In this document: one piece after another, positions 16,849 to 25,482 of the stretch
Layout: every line of letters starts with the position of its first letter
Position numbering within the stretch: position 1 is the first letter of the stretch
Assembly: GCF_000014805.1 (NCBI RefSeq)
Contig: NC_008570.1
Coordinates: 2,051,001-2,115,000, forward strand
Direction of reading: 5' to 3'
DNA: 64,000 nucleotides
Origin: Aeromonas hydrophila subsp. hydrophila ATCC 7966
Lineage (GTDB): Bacteria; Pseudomonadota; Gammaproteobacteria; Enterobacterales; Aeromonadaceae
Notes under the pieces: model-generated
What the model saw: the letters and a program-made list of their open reading frames with translations, nothing else
The model's database searches: none
Told to the model about the DNA's origin: nothing
Position numbers and translations under genes: made by a program

Positions 16849-16883
16849 AACAACAAGGGGAGCCACTGGCTCCCCTTGTTGTT
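16849..16883. terminator. Bidirectional terminator between the acyl-CoA synthetase gene and cdd
   Basis: A perfect 17-base stem (AACAACAAGGGGAGCCA and its complement) closes on a one-base centre, with A/T-rich outer arms. It lies between two convergent genes. Confidence 0.85.
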
Positions 16884-16898
16884 TCAGGCAACGGCAGG

Positions 16899-17780
16899 TC
16901 AGACAGCCTGATACTCCAGCTCGACCGAACCGAGCGCCTTGAGGGTGGCGCGGGCGGAGTCCTGCTGGCTGATCTGGCCATCCTTGCTCTCCAGCAGCAC
17001 GGCGCGGCGGATGGTGGCGAGATCTTCGCCACCCAGCACTGCGTGGGCACAGGCCATCTGCATCGGTGGCAGGCTGGGGTTGAAGGCGGCGTTTTCGGCG
17101 TAGCGGCCGCAGAAGATGCGACCGTCGGCGAACTGCAGCGCTACCGCGGCATAGCCCTGGCTGTAGGGGGCGTAGCTCTGGCGGGCGGCGGCCAGCGCGG
17201 CCTGCCACAGCGGATCGTCGCTCACAAGCGTGAGCTCGTCATGGGCCTGCGGGCTCATCAGCGCGTCCGTGATGTCCAGATCCGCCGGGCCGAACGAGTG
17301 GGGCAGGAAGGATTGCAGCGCGCTCAAGTCATCCGGCAGGGAGACCTTGAGAATCTTGGCGGTGCTCAGCTCGTTCATGAACTGGCGGCAGTGGCCGCAG
17401 GGGGTGTAGTTGACGGTGATTTCAGAGATGCCGGTCTCGCCACCCAGCCAGGCGTTGGAGATGGCGGACTGCTCGGCATGGACCGAGTGGAACAGACCTT
17501 GACCGGCAAACTCCATGTTGGCGCCGAAATACCAGTTGCCGCTCAGGCCGCAGGCGATGGCACCGACGAAGAACTTGGAGATGGGGGCCACCGAGCAGGC
17601 GGCGGCCAGCGGCAGCAGGGCCAGGCGCAGGGCGCGATCGTCAAGACCGGTGGCGGCCTTCAGCGTGGCGACCTGATCCGGGGTGAAGCGAGCCTGGAAA
17701 TCATCGCCCAGCATGGGCAGCAGCGCCGCCTTGAGCGGGGCGGACAGGGTATCGAGTGGCTTGGCAAAACGGGGATGCAT
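16899..17780 (-). CDS. cdd: Cytidine deaminase
   Basis: Cdd deaminates cytidine and deoxycytidine to uridine and deoxyuridine in pyrimidine salvage. The 293 aa protein is the long dimeric enterobacterial form. An N-terminal catalytic domain holds the zinc ligands and catalytic glutamate (HAEQSA and TPCGHC), and a degenerate second domain follows. The gene lies downstream of yohJ-yohK on the same strand, the same neighbourhood as in E. coli. A CRP-type site lies 65 bases upstream, consistent with the CRP-CytR control known for E. coli cdd. Confidence 0.96.
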   Translation of the reverse strand: MHPRFAKPLDTLSAPLKAALLPMLGDDFQARFTPDQVATLKAATGLDDRALRLALLPLAAACSVAPISKFFVGAIACGLSGNWYFGANMEFAGQGLFHSVHAEQSAISNAWLGGETGISEITVNYTPCGHCRQFMNELSTAKILKVSLPDDLSALQSFLPHSFGPADLDITDALMSPQAHDELTLVSDDPLWQAALAAARQSYAPYSQGYAAVALQFADGRIFCGRYAENAAFNPSLPPMQMACAHAVLGGEDLATIRRAVLLESKDGQISQQDSARATLKALGSVELEYQAV

Positions 17781-17837
17781 AGTGTGTCCTCAAAGGCCAA
17801 TTGGGGGGCCATTGTAGGGAGCAAGCTCGGGCAAATG

Positions 17838-17853
17838 TGTGAGCGTGCTCACG
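17838..17853. promoter_or_regulatory. CRP-binding site upstream of cdd
   Basis: TGTGA-GCGTGC-TCACG matches the CRP consensus in nine of ten key positions, centred about 65 bases before the cdd start. A palindromic AAACGTTT core (17887-17894) of the LacI/PurR/CytR type lies 35 bases further upstream and could bind a co-regulator such as CytR. That second assignment is tentative. Confidence 0.65.
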
Positions 17854-17927
17854 CCCTGACGGGCAAACGGAGGGGGATGGTAATGGAAACGTTTGTCTTG
17901 TGCAAATTGTGCGGCAGGTCGCACATC

Positions 17928-17947
17928 GGCGGGCCCGCAGGCCCGCC
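17928..17947 (-). other. Hairpin after yohK
   Basis: An eight-base GC stem GGCGGGCC / GGCCCGCC with loop CGCA lies 20 bases beyond the yohK stop. There is no T-run, so it could end transcription weakly or allow readthrough into cdd. Confidence 0.4.
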
Positions 17948-17967
17948 ATCGCGGAAAAGGGTGCTCT

Positions 17968-18654
17968 TCAGCTCAACCAGTGGTAAATGGCAAACAGCAG
18001 GGGGGCCACGGCGGCGGTGAGGATGCCGCACACCACCATGGCCAGCGAGGCAAAGGCACCCTGGGTGATGCCCTGCTCGGCGGAGGTGGCGGTGCCGATG
18101 GCGTGGGCGCAGGCCCCCATGGCCAGCCCCTGGGCTTCGGGGTCGGTGACCCGCATCAGTTTGAGCAGGGGGAAGCCGATCAGGGCGCCGACGATCCCGA
18201 CCACTACCACCACGGCGGCGGCGATGGCGGGAATGCCGCCTAGGGACTGGCTGACGCTCATGGCGAGCGGCGTGGTGATGGATTTGGTGGCGAGAGAGGC
18301 CAGCAGTGCCGGATCGGCGCCCATAAAATGACCGATCAGCAAGGTAGTGCAGACCGAGATCAAGACCGAGCTCAGGGTACAGATTAGGATGGGCTTGAGC
18401 CTGGCCTGGATCTGGCGGGCCTGCTGATAAAGGGGCAGTGCCAGCGCCACCACCGCCGGCTCCAGCAGTGCCGTGATGGGGCGGGTGCCGCTCTCGTACT
18501 GCTCCAGCGGCAGATCGAACCAGAGCAGCAGGCCGATGATGACGGCGGTGGGCACCAGCACCGGGTTGATGATGGGCCAGGGCAGCTTGCGATAGAGGGC
18601 CCGCGTGGCGAAATAGAGCGCCAGGGTCAAGGGAATGGCCAGCCAGAAGATCAT
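17968..18654 (-). CDS. yohK: LrgB/CidB-family membrane protein (YohK)
   Basis: YohK belongs to the LrgB/PlsE family, which works with an LrgA-type partner in export or cell-envelope control; the transported substrate is debated. The 228 aa protein has about seven transmembrane segments and the family blocks SLATKSITTPLAMSVS and GACAHAIGTATSAEQG. It overlaps yohJ by four bases (ATGA), so the pair is coupled. The yohJ-yohK-cdd order matches E. coli. Confidence 0.92.
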   Translation of the reverse strand: MIFWLAIPLTLALYFATRALYRKLPWPIINPVLVPTAVIIGLLLWFDLPLEQYESGTRPITALLEPAVVALALPLYQQARQIQARLKPILICTLSSVLISVCTTLLIGHFMGADPALLASLATKSITTPLAMSVSQSLGGIPAIAAAVVVVVGIVGALIGFPLLKLMRVTDPEAQGLAMGACAHAIGTATSAEQGITQGAFASLAMVVCGILTAAVAPLLFAIYHWLS

Positions 18655-19007
18655 TTGTTCATCCTCTGGTAGAGGCGGCCGACGGTGCCGAGGATCAGCA
18701 CGATCCCGAGCACGATGCAGAGCATGATGAGGCCGAAGGATTGACGTAGAGGTTCCAGCCAGGCCACCAGCCCGACTGCCACCGGCACGAACAAGACCCC
18801 CATGTGGCGCAGCAGCAGGCCGGCGCCCTGCTCAACCCAGTGCAGTTTCACCAGCTGCAGGGAGAGCAGCACGAACAGCAGCAGCATGCCGATGATACTG
18901 CCGGGGAAGGCGAACGGCAGGATGGCTGCCAGGGTTTTGCCCGCCAGCAGGCAGGCGACGATGACCAGAAAGTCACGAAGGTACAGCAAGGCACGTTGCG
19001 CGATCAC
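18651..19007 (-). CDS. yohJ: LrgA/CidA-family membrane protein (YohJ)
   Basis: This is the small holin-like partner of YohK. The 118 aa sequence has four transmembrane segments and the LrgA signature FPGSIIGMLLLFVLL followed by LFVPVAVGL. I prefer the GTG at 19007, which aligns with the start of the enteric homologue and follows a GGGG ribosome site. The frame stays open to an ATG at 19076, which would add 23 hydrophilic residues. It is first of the yohJ-yohK pair. Confidence 0.88.
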   Translation of the reverse strand: MIAQRALLYLRDFLVIVACLLAGKTLAAILPFAFPGSIIGMLLLFVLLSLQLVKLHWVEQGAGLLLRHMGVLFVPVAVGLVAWLEPLRQSFGLIMLCIVLGIVLILGTVGRLYQRMNK

Positions 19008-19166
19008 AGGAGCCCCATCTTGGTAACGGTGAACTAAGGAATACGCCAGTCTACCAGAGAGGCCGGGTCGCGGCATTAAAACAATAACAGCTGAAATCAG
19101 TTCGTTTGAGGCTGATTTAATTGAAGATTTTCAGATAGAACCCTTTTCGAACCACAAGGAGTCGCC

Positions 19167-20876
19167 ATGACATCTCTCTTGTCCCGCCTGCGCCAGCTGG
19201 CGGACGACCACCATCTGCCCCCTTCGTTGCTGCAAACCCGCCAGTGGGAGGGGCCCCTGTGCCGGGTGCGGCTCGACAACACCGGCGGCAGCGAGGCCCG
19301 GGTCGGGCACTGGACGCTGTTTGACGGCAAGCTCGGTCTCTCGCCCGCGTGCGCCATCTACGGCGAAGGCTTCCAGATGCTGGCCCAGACCATGGGCAGC
19401 TGGCAAGCGCCGCAGCCGGTCGGCCGTTGCCCCGATGCCGGTGTCTATCGCATCACCGATGATCAGGGTTGTCACACGGTACACAACCTGCTGCTGGTGG
19501 AGCATGACAAGGGCTGGTTGCTGCTCGCCTTTGCCAGTTGTCAGCGCTTTGGCGGGGAGTTTCGGCTCTACCCCGATGGCCGGCTGCAGATCCTGATGAA
19601 TGGTGAGGGGCGTGCACTCCCTGCCGGCCAGTTCTGGCAGAGCGAGGCGCTGCTCTGCCTCGAAGGGAAAGATCGTGAGGCGCTGCTGGCCGAACTGGCG
19701 CAGCGGATCGAGGCCGAGCATGGCTCGCTGATCGGCCAGGTTGGCGAACGCCCCAGCGGCTGGTGCTCCTGGTATCACTACTACGCGGACGTGAGCGCCG
19801 CCGACATTCGCGAGAACCTGCAGGTGCGTGCCGAGCGTTTCCCGGCGCTGCGCTACGTGCAGATTGACGACGGCTATCAAGCCAAGATGGGCGACTGGCT
19901 CACCCCGTCGGCCAAGTTCGAGCAGGGGGTGGCCTCCCTGGCTGCCGAGATCAAAGGCGCCGGCTGCGAGCCGGCGCTCTGGGTGGCCCCCTTTATCGCC
20001 GAGCCCGGCTCCCAGGTGTTTCAGGATCACCCCGACTGGTTCGTGAAGGGGGATGACGGGCTGCCGCTGCCCTCCGAGCGGGTTACCTACGGCGGTTGGC
20101 GCTGTACCCCCTGGTATGTGCTGGATGGCACCCACCCCGAGGTACAGGCTCACCTCGAGCGGGTGTTTCGTACCCTGCGCGAGCAGTGGGGCATCCACTA
20201 CTTCAAGCTCGACGCCAACTTCTGGGGGGCCATCCACGGCGGCCGCTTCCACGACCCGGCCGCCACCCGGGTGGAGGCCTACCGACGCGGCATGGCCGCC
20301 ATCCTGCGCGGAGCGGGCGAGGGGGCCTTCCTGCTCGGCTGCAACGCCCCCATCTGGCCAAGCCTCGGCCTGGTGCATGGTATGCGGGTGAGCGATGACG
20401 TGGAGCGCAATGGCCATCGCTATCGCCAGATCGCTCGCGAGGCCTTCTGCCGCGCCTGGCAGAACGACCGACTGTGGGCCCTCGATCCTGACTGCATCTG
20501 CCTGCGGGATCTGCCGAGCCAGCAGGCGAGCCCTGCCGAGTACCGCTTTCATCTGGCGGCGCTGGTGGCAAGCGGCGGCATGATGCTGGCCGGGGACAGG
20601 CTGCAGGATCTCGACGAGGTGCAGGCGGCGCAACTGCGCAAGCTGCTCGAGCTTTGCGCGGCGCGCGCCCCTGGCGCCCGTTTCGAGTCGATGGATTTTG
20701 CCTGCGGCGAGGTGAGCCTGCCCGGGGGCGGCACCCTGCTCTGCCTCTTCAACTGGGAGGCGCAGCCTCAGGAGTTCCTGTTGCCGGCAGGCGGCGAAGA
20801 TTTCTGGGATGAGGGGGCCGTCGGTACCGCGCTCACCCTGCAGGGGGGCGAGGGGCGGGTGATCCGCTACCGCTGA
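19167..20876 (+). CDS. GH36-type alpha-galactosidase
   Basis: It should release terminal alpha-galactose from oligosaccharides such as melibiose or raffinose. The 569 aa enzyme lacks a signal peptide, so it is cytoplasmic. An N-terminal beta-sandwich precedes a TIM barrel that begins at GWCSWYHYYADV. The nucleophile is expected at Asp349 (YFKLDAN) and the acid/base at Asp410 or Asp411 (RVSDDVE), the clan GH-D pattern. The start at 19167 follows AAGGAG. No sugar transporter or regulator is adjacent, so sugar entry must be served from elsewhere. Confidence 0.88.
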   Translation: MTSLLSRLRQLADDHHLPPSLLQTRQWEGPLCRVRLDNTGGSEARVGHWTLFDGKLGLSPACAIYGEGFQMLAQTMGSWQAPQPVGRCPDAGVYRITDDQGCHTVHNLLLVEHDKGWLLLAFASCQRFGGEFRLYPDGRLQILMNGEGRALPAGQFWQSEALLCLEGKDREALLAELAQRIEAEHGSLIGQVGERPSGWCSWYHYYADVSAADIRENLQVRAERFPALRYVQIDDGYQAKMGDWLTPSAKFEQGVASLAAEIKGAGCEPALWVAPFIAEPGSQVFQDHPDWFVKGDDGLPLPSERVTYGGWRCTPWYVLDGTHPEVQAHLERVFRTLREQWGIHYFKLDANFWGAIHGGRFHDPAATRVEAYRRGMAAILRGAGEGAFLLGCNAPIWPSLGLVHGMRVSDDVERNGHRYRQIAREAFCRAWQNDRLWALDPDCICLRDLPSQQASPAEYRFHLAALVASGGMMLAGDRLQDLDEVQAAQLRKLLELCAARAPGARFESMDFACGEVSLPGGGTLLCLFNWEAQPQEFLLPAGGEDFWDEGAVGTALTLQGGEGRVIRYR

Positions 20877-20893
20877 GCGGGCTGGCAATCATG

Positions 20894-20919
20894 ATTCAGG
20901 CTCCCACGGGAGCCTGAAT
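20894..20919. terminator. Hairpin between convergent genes
   Basis: ATTCAGGCTCCC / GGGAGCCTGAAT is a perfect 12-base stem with a two-base loop, between two convergent genes. It has no T-run, so termination may need other factors. Confidence 0.55.
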
Positions 20920-20948
20920 GTATTGCGAAAGGCGCTGCTATGCCGGGG

Positions 20949-21455
20949 TCAGTAACGCCACTCGAAGCCGATGGCGTAATTGGCGGCGCCATAGCCCGGG
21001 ATCTCGTTGCTGGAGAGCAGGGCCTTGAAGGTGAGCTGCGCAGTGAGCGGAATGCCGAGCCCCATGCCGAGGGCCACCTCGTCGTTGGTGTTGCCCATCA
21101 TGTCGGCCCGGATCATCCGATAGAGCGACATGTCCTGGCTCATGTGCACATAGCTCTGGGAGGCGCGGTTGTAGAGCTGGCCGAACACTTCCAGCTGGAA
21201 ACCGGCCTGGGGGGTGATGGCCAGCGGCACGCCGACGAAGTTGTAGAGATCGGAGCGATTGAAATAGCTGTTGGTGATCTGGGGGGTAAAGTCGGTCTGC
21301 TGATAGAGGCGGCTGAAGTTGCTCTCGATCAACTGATAAGTCTGCTGCGGCAACTGCAACAGGTAGTCGGGGACATCAAAACGCACACCCGCCATGCTGG
21401 CCGATGGCAGCAGGGCGCAGATGAGCAAACCAAAACCGGATAATCCTGAACGCAT
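20949..21455 (-). CDS. Small exported protein, possible outer-membrane beta-barrel
   Basis: I do not recognise the family. The 168 aa product has a signal peptide (hydrophobic LSGFGLLICALLPSASMA, cleaved near residue 22). The mature part has alternating hydrophobic and polar residues, repeated aromatics, and a C-terminus YAIGFEWRY, which ends in an aromatic residue as outer-membrane strands recognised by BamA do. No cysteines are visible in the mature part. I start at 21455, where a normal signal sequence begins; an ATG at 21467 and the frame start at 21488 are alternatives. It stands alone between the alpha-galactosidase and sbcB. Confidence 0.65.
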   Translation of the reverse strand: MRSGLSGFGLLICALLPSASMAGVRFDVPDYLLQLPQQTYQLIESNFSRLYQQTDFTPQITNSYFNRSDLYNFVGVPLAITPQAGFQLEVFGQLYNRASQSYVHMSQDMSLYRMIRADMMGNTNDEVALGMGLGIPLTAQLTFKALLSSNEIPGYGAANYAIGFEWRY

Positions 21456-21541
21456 CGGATGCGGCATCCCCAAGGGTCGATAGGCCAACCGGCCGTTAGT
21501 GCAATGTTAGCGCACAAATAATTGAAACATCAGGAGTCTTT

Positions 21542-21576
21542 GCTCCCCTTCCCATTATGTCGCGGGGCGGGGGAGC
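21542..21576 (-). other. Hairpin downstream of sbcB
   Basis: GCTCCCC and GGGGAGC pair across a 21-base loop in the gap after the sbcB stop. It is a weak terminator candidate. Confidence 0.3.
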
Positions 21577-21609
21577 GTACAGTCATTTAACCGTGAGGCG
21601 GGTCACATC

Positions 21610-23037
21610 TCACAGATTTTCGAGGTAGTGATAGAGGCTCTTGAGGATGGCAAAGTTCCGTTCGTTACCCTGATTCTGCTCGGCCAGTTCCTCGAGGCGC
21701 GGTACATAGTCGGGCAGACGGCGGCTGAAGTAGTCGCTGCAGTGCAGCCGCCAGCGCTTTTGCTCCGCTTCGCTCAAGGTGTGTGGCCAGTTGCGGGCAC
21801 GGTAGCGGAACAGCATCTCCGGCAGCCGTGAGTCGGTGAAGGCAAACTCCCGCTCACCCAGCAGATCCGCCGGGGTGGCGCGCACCAGATCCATGGTGGA
21901 CTTGTCGCCGTGACCGAAGAAGCCGGCGTAGAGCTGGGTATCCGGGTCGCCGTCATTGTTGCCGGCAAACTCCTGATTGAACACTTCCACCAGTTTTTCC
22001 CGCACTTCGGGGTGGGCGCGCAGCAGATCCAGGCTCTTGCGGCACTGCTCCCGGTCGATGCCAAGCTGGTCGGCACGCTCCGCCGTCAGGGTGGCGGCCG
22101 GCGCCAGCACCGGGCACTTGTTGATGTGCACCAGCTTCACCGGAATACCGGCCAGATCCCCCAGCTCCTCTTTCTTGGTGTAGAGGCGCTCTCTGATCTC
22201 CTCACTGGTGAGCTCGATGAGCGGGGTGGGGTCGCGGGTCAGATCTACCATGATCACCGCATTCTGGTTGCTGGGGTGCCAGGCGAGCGGCGATACCCAG
22301 CTTGCACACCCCTGCCAGGGGGAGAACATGCCGGAGACGTGCACCAGCGGCTTCATGGTCACCACGTCGATGAGGGCCTTCACCTTGTTCTTGTTGCGAA
22401 GATCAAACAGGTAGCCAAACAGCTTGGGCTGGGCCTTTTTCACCAGCTTGGCCATCTCGATGGTGGCCAGCACGTCGGAGAGCGCATCGTGGGCGTTGGC
22501 GTGGGCCACGCCGTTGGCGACGGTGAGCTTCTCCAGCTTGAAGCTTGGCTTGCCCTCTTCATCAAACGCCCACTCGATCCCCTCCGGGCGCAGGGCGTAG
22601 CAGGCGCGCAGCATGTCGAGAATGTCCCAGCGGGAGTTGCCGTTCTGCCAGGCGTAGGCATAGGGGTCATAGAAGTTGCGATAGAGGGTGTAGCGGGTCA
22701 CTTCGTCATCGAAGCGGATGCTGTTGTAGCCCAGCACGCAGGTGCCCGGGGTGGCGAACTGCTCGTGGATCTGACGGATGAAATCCGCCTCGCACAGCCC
22801 GTCCTTCATCGCTTTTTGCGGCGTGATGCCGGTGATCAGGCACGCTTCCGGCTCCGGCAGATAGTCAGCGGGCGGCTTGCAATAGATGACCAGCGGCTCG
22901 CCGATGAGGTTGAAATCCCCGTCGGTACGAATGCCGGCAAACTGCGCCGGTCTGTCCTTGGCCGGACTGATGCCGAAGGTCTCGTAGTCGTGGAAGTAGA
23001 AGGTCGGCTCGCTGCCGGCGTGTGCTGTTTTGCTCAT
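21610..23037 (-). CDS. sbcB: Exodeoxyribonuclease I
   Basis: ExoI degrades single-stranded DNA 3' to 5' and acts in recombination and mismatch repair. The 475 aa protein matches the family length. A DEDD-type exonuclease domain (FHDYETFG near the N-terminus, NSIRFDDE, NAHDALSDVLATI) is followed by the SH3-like and helical domains. I start at the ATG at 23037, which gives the family N-terminus just before PTFYFHDYET. The frame stays open to 23490 but the extra sequence looks non-coding. It is monocistronic on the minus strand. Confidence 0.95.
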   Translation of the reverse strand: MSKTAHAGSEPTFYFHDYETFGISPAKDRPAQFAGIRTDGDFNLIGEPLVIYCKPPADYLPEPEACLITGITPQKAMKDGLCEADFIRQIHEQFATPGTCVLGYNSIRFDDEVTRYTLYRNFYDPYAYAWQNGNSRWDILDMLRACYALRPEGIEWAFDEEGKPSFKLEKLTVANGVAHANAHDALSDVLATIEMAKLVKKAQPKLFGYLFDLRNKNKVKALIDVVTMKPLVHVSGMFSPWQGCASWVSPLAWHPSNQNAVIMVDLTRDPTPLIELTSEEIRERLYTKKEELGDLAGIPVKLVHINKCPVLAPAATLTAERADQLGIDREQCRKSLDLLRAHPEVREKLVEVFNQEFAGNNDGDPDTQLYAGFFGHGDKSTMDLVRATPADLLGEREFAFTDSRLPEMLFRYRARNWPHTLSEAEQKRWRLHCSDYFSRRLPDYVPRLEELAEQNQGNERNFAILKSLYHYLENL

Positions 23038-23226
23038 GTTGCTCGAGAGGGATATCCGATGACGGTGGCGCCTGGCGCCAGGGTGGGGGTGCCATGCACC
23101 TCGGTTGCCTGCATGGTAAACCATAGCGCAGGCAGAACGAAGGGCAGACCAGCCGGCTGCCGCTTTATTGGGCAGGCAGGCGTCAGTGGCAGGAGAAAAA
23201 GAGGTGCGGGGGAGAGAGTACAAAGA

Positions 23227-23250
23227 GACAGCCCCGTTGACGGGGCTGTC
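23227..23250 (-). terminator. Terminator of araBDA
   Basis: A ten-base stem GACAGCCCCG / CGGGGCTGTC with a four-base loop, followed on the minus strand by a T-rich stretch, lies 21 bases beyond the araA stop. Confidence 0.8.
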
Positions 23251-23270
23251 CAGGTTTTCTGGTGGGGTGC

Positions 23271-24770
23271 TCAGTGACAGAGCTTGTAGTAGACCTCGTT
23301 CCACTGCAGGGTCTGCTTGAGTTCGGGGATGCGGGTGTGCTTGTCGATCACCACAAACTCGATACCCATGAGGTCGGCGAAGGTGCGCAGCTGCTCTATG
23401 TCTACCGACTGGGTGAACACCGAGTGGTGGGCGGCCCCGGCCAGGATCCAGGCCTCGGCGCTGGTCTGCAGGTCCGGCATGGGCTGCCACAGGGCGCTGG
23501 CCACCGGCAGTTTCGGCATGGCCTCTGGCAGGTCCACCACTTCCAGCTGATTGACCACCAGCCGGAAGCGGTTGCCCAGATCGATCAGGCTCGCATTGAC
23601 CGCCTTGCCGGCGGGGGCCGCAAACAGCAGGCGGGCCGGGTCGGCCTTCTTGCCTATCCCTAAGTGCTGGGCATCCAGCACGGGTTTATCGGCGGCGATG
23701 GAGGGGCAGACCTCCAGCATGTGGGCCCCCAGCACCAGGTTGTTGCCCGCCTCCAGGTGGTAGGTGTAGTCCTCCATGAAGGAGGTGCCGCCCGCAAGAC
23801 CGGTTCCCATCACCTTGAGGGTGCGCAGCAGGGCGGCCGTCTTCCAGTCTCCTTCCGCACCAAAGCCGAAGCCTTGCTGCATCAGGCGCTGACAGGCGAG
23901 CCCCGGCAGCTGGTGCAGGCCGTGAAGGTCTTCAAAGGTAGTGGTGAAGGCGCCAAAGCCGCCGTCGGTGAGGAATTTCTTCATCCCCAGCTCCTGGCGC
24001 GCCGCCTCATAGAGGGAGGCGCGAAGCACCCCACCCGCCTGCACCGCCTCGGTCAGGGTGTAGCTCTCTTCGTATTCGGCCAGCAGAGCCTCGATGTCGC
24101 TTGCGGGCACGGCGTCGATCACCTTCACCAGATCGCCGACCGGGTGGTAGTTCACCTGATAGCCGAACTGGATCTGGGCCTCAATCTTGTCGCCCTCGGT
24201 GACCGCCACGTTGCGCATGTTGTCGCCAAAGCGGGCGATCTTGAGGTGGCGGCTGTCGTGAATGGCGGCGGCGACCCGCATCCAGTTGCCCAGCTTGCGG
24301 TGGGCCTCTTCATCCTGCCAGTGACCGACCACCACGGTGCGCGGCAGCCGCAGCCGGGCCCCCATGAAGCCGAACTCACGGCCGCCGTGGGCGGTCTGGT
24401 TCAGGTTCATGAAGTCCATGTCGATCTCGCTCCACGGCAGATCCCGGTTGAACTGGGTGTGGAACTGCAGCAGGGGTTTTTGCAACTGGCTGAGGGCCGG
24501 GATCCACATCTTGGCGGGGGAGAAGGTGTGCATCCACACCATGAGCCCGATGCAGCGCTGATCGTGGTTGGCATCGCGAGCTATCGCGCTTATCTCGTCG
24601 AGGGTGGTGCCGGTGGGCTTGAGCACTATCTTGACCGGCAGGCCGGCGCGCTCGTTGAGCTGGCTGGTGATGGTGTGGGCGTGATCGGCCACCTGCTTCA
24701 GGGTGGCGGCGCCATACAGGTGCTGGCTGCCGACCAGGAACCACACTTCCAGCTGTTTCATCAATTCCAT
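23271..24770 (-). CDS. araA: L-arabinose isomerase
   Basis: AraA converts L-arabinose to L-ribulose, the first catabolic step. The 499 aa sequence is typical in length and shows the family blocks [13 protein letters not shown] at the start, [16 protein letters not shown], the catalytic-site region [17 protein letters not shown], and MLEVCPSIA. The ATG at 24770 follows GAGGACACCAAG; the frame is open to 24821. It is last in araB-araD-araA, an order that differs from the E. coli araBAD. A terminator follows. Confidence 0.97.
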   Translation of the reverse strand: MELMKQLEVWFLVGSQHLYGAATLKQVADHAHTITSQLNERAGLPVKIVLKPTGTTLDEISAIARDANHDQRCIGLMVWMHTFSPAKMWIPALSQLQKPLLQFHTQFNRDLPWSEIDMDFMNLNQTAHGGREFGFMGARLRLPRTVVVGHWQDEEAHRKLGNWMRVAAAIHDSRHLKIARFGDNMRNVAVTEGDKIEAQIQFGYQVNYHPVGDLVKVIDAVPASDIEALLAEYEESYTLTEAVQAGGVLRASLYEAARQELGMKKFLTDGGFGAFTTTFEDLHGLHQLPGLACQRLMQQGFGFGAEGDWKTAALLRTLKVMGTGLAGGTSFMEDYTYHLEAGNNLVLGAHMLEVCPSIAADKPVLDAQHLGIGKKADPARLLFAAPAGKAVNASLIDLGNRFRLVVNQLEVVDLPEAMPKLPVASALWQPMPDLQTSAEAWILAGAAHHSVFTQSVDIEQLRTFADLMGIEFVVIDKHTRIPELKQTLQWNEVYYKLCH

Positions 24771-24783
24771 CTTGGTGTCCTCT

Positions 24784-25482
24784 TTATGCTTTTGTCTGGC
24801 CGTAATAGGCGTGTTTGCCATGTTTGCGCTGGTAGTGCTTCTCCAGCAGGTAATCGGGCAGGGGGCGCGCGGCGGGGTTGATCTGGCCGGTGAGCCAGGC
24901 CATGCGGGCCACCTCTTCCAGTACCACGGCGTTGTGTACCGCGTCCTCGGCGCTCTTGCCCCAGCTGAAGGGGCCGTGGTTGGCCACCAGCACCCCCGGC
25001 ATGGTGAGAATGGGGGTCTGCTTGAGGGTCTCGACGATGAGGTGACCGGTCAGCCCCTCGTAATCCTCCTCCACCTCACCCGGGGTAAGCAGGCGCGAGC
25101 AGGGGATCTCGCCGTGGAAGTAGTCGGCCTGGGTGGTGCCGAAAATGGGGATGGGGCGCCCCGCCTGGGCCCAGGCGGTGGCGTGGGTGGAGTGGGTGTG
25201 TACCACGCCGCCAAGCTCCGGATAGGCGCGATAGAGCACCAGGTGGGTGGCGGTATCGGAGGAGGGGCGCAAGGCACCTTCCACCTGCTTGCCCGCCAGA
25301 TCCAGCACCACCATGTCTTCGAGCAGCATCCGCTCATAACTGACGCCGCTTGGCTTTATCACCACCAGGTTGCGCTCTCGGTCGATGCCGCTCACGTTGC
25401 CCCAGGTGAAGGTCACCAGCTCGTGGCGCGGCAGATCCAGGTTGGCGACGAGCACCTGCTCCTTGAGCATCTTGAGATTCAT
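24784..25482 (-). CDS. araD: L-ribulose-5-phosphate 4-epimerase
   Basis: AraD epimerises L-ribulose-5-phosphate to D-xylulose-5-phosphate, delivering arabinose carbon to the pentose phosphate pathway. The 232 aa class II aldolase-fold enzyme has [19 protein letters not shown], the zinc-binding [10 protein letters not shown] and [10 protein letters not shown]. Its start overlaps the araB stop by four bases, so translation is coupled. Confidence 0.97.
   Translation of the reverse strand: MNLKMLKEQVLVANLDLPRHELVTFTWGNVSGIDRERNLVVIKPSGVSYERMLLEDMVVLDLAGKQVEGALRPSSDTATHLVLYRAYPELGGVVHTHSTHATAWAQAGRPIPIFGTTQADYFHGEIPCSRLLTPGEVEEDYEGLTGHLIVETLKQTPILTMPGVLVANHGPFSWGKSAEDAVHNAVVLEEVARMAWLTGQINPAARPLPDYLLEKHYQRKHGKHAYYGQTKA

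Noticed and set aside
15111..16856. 581-codon antisense open frame over the acyl-CoA synthetase
   Set aside because: It has shadow composition and no motif, while the plus-strand gene has intact adenylation motifs.
17901..17928. TGTGCG-N6-CGCACA dyad as a second CRP site upstream of cdd
   Set aside because: The half-sites are two bases too far apart for CRP and lack the TGTGA/TCACA cores.
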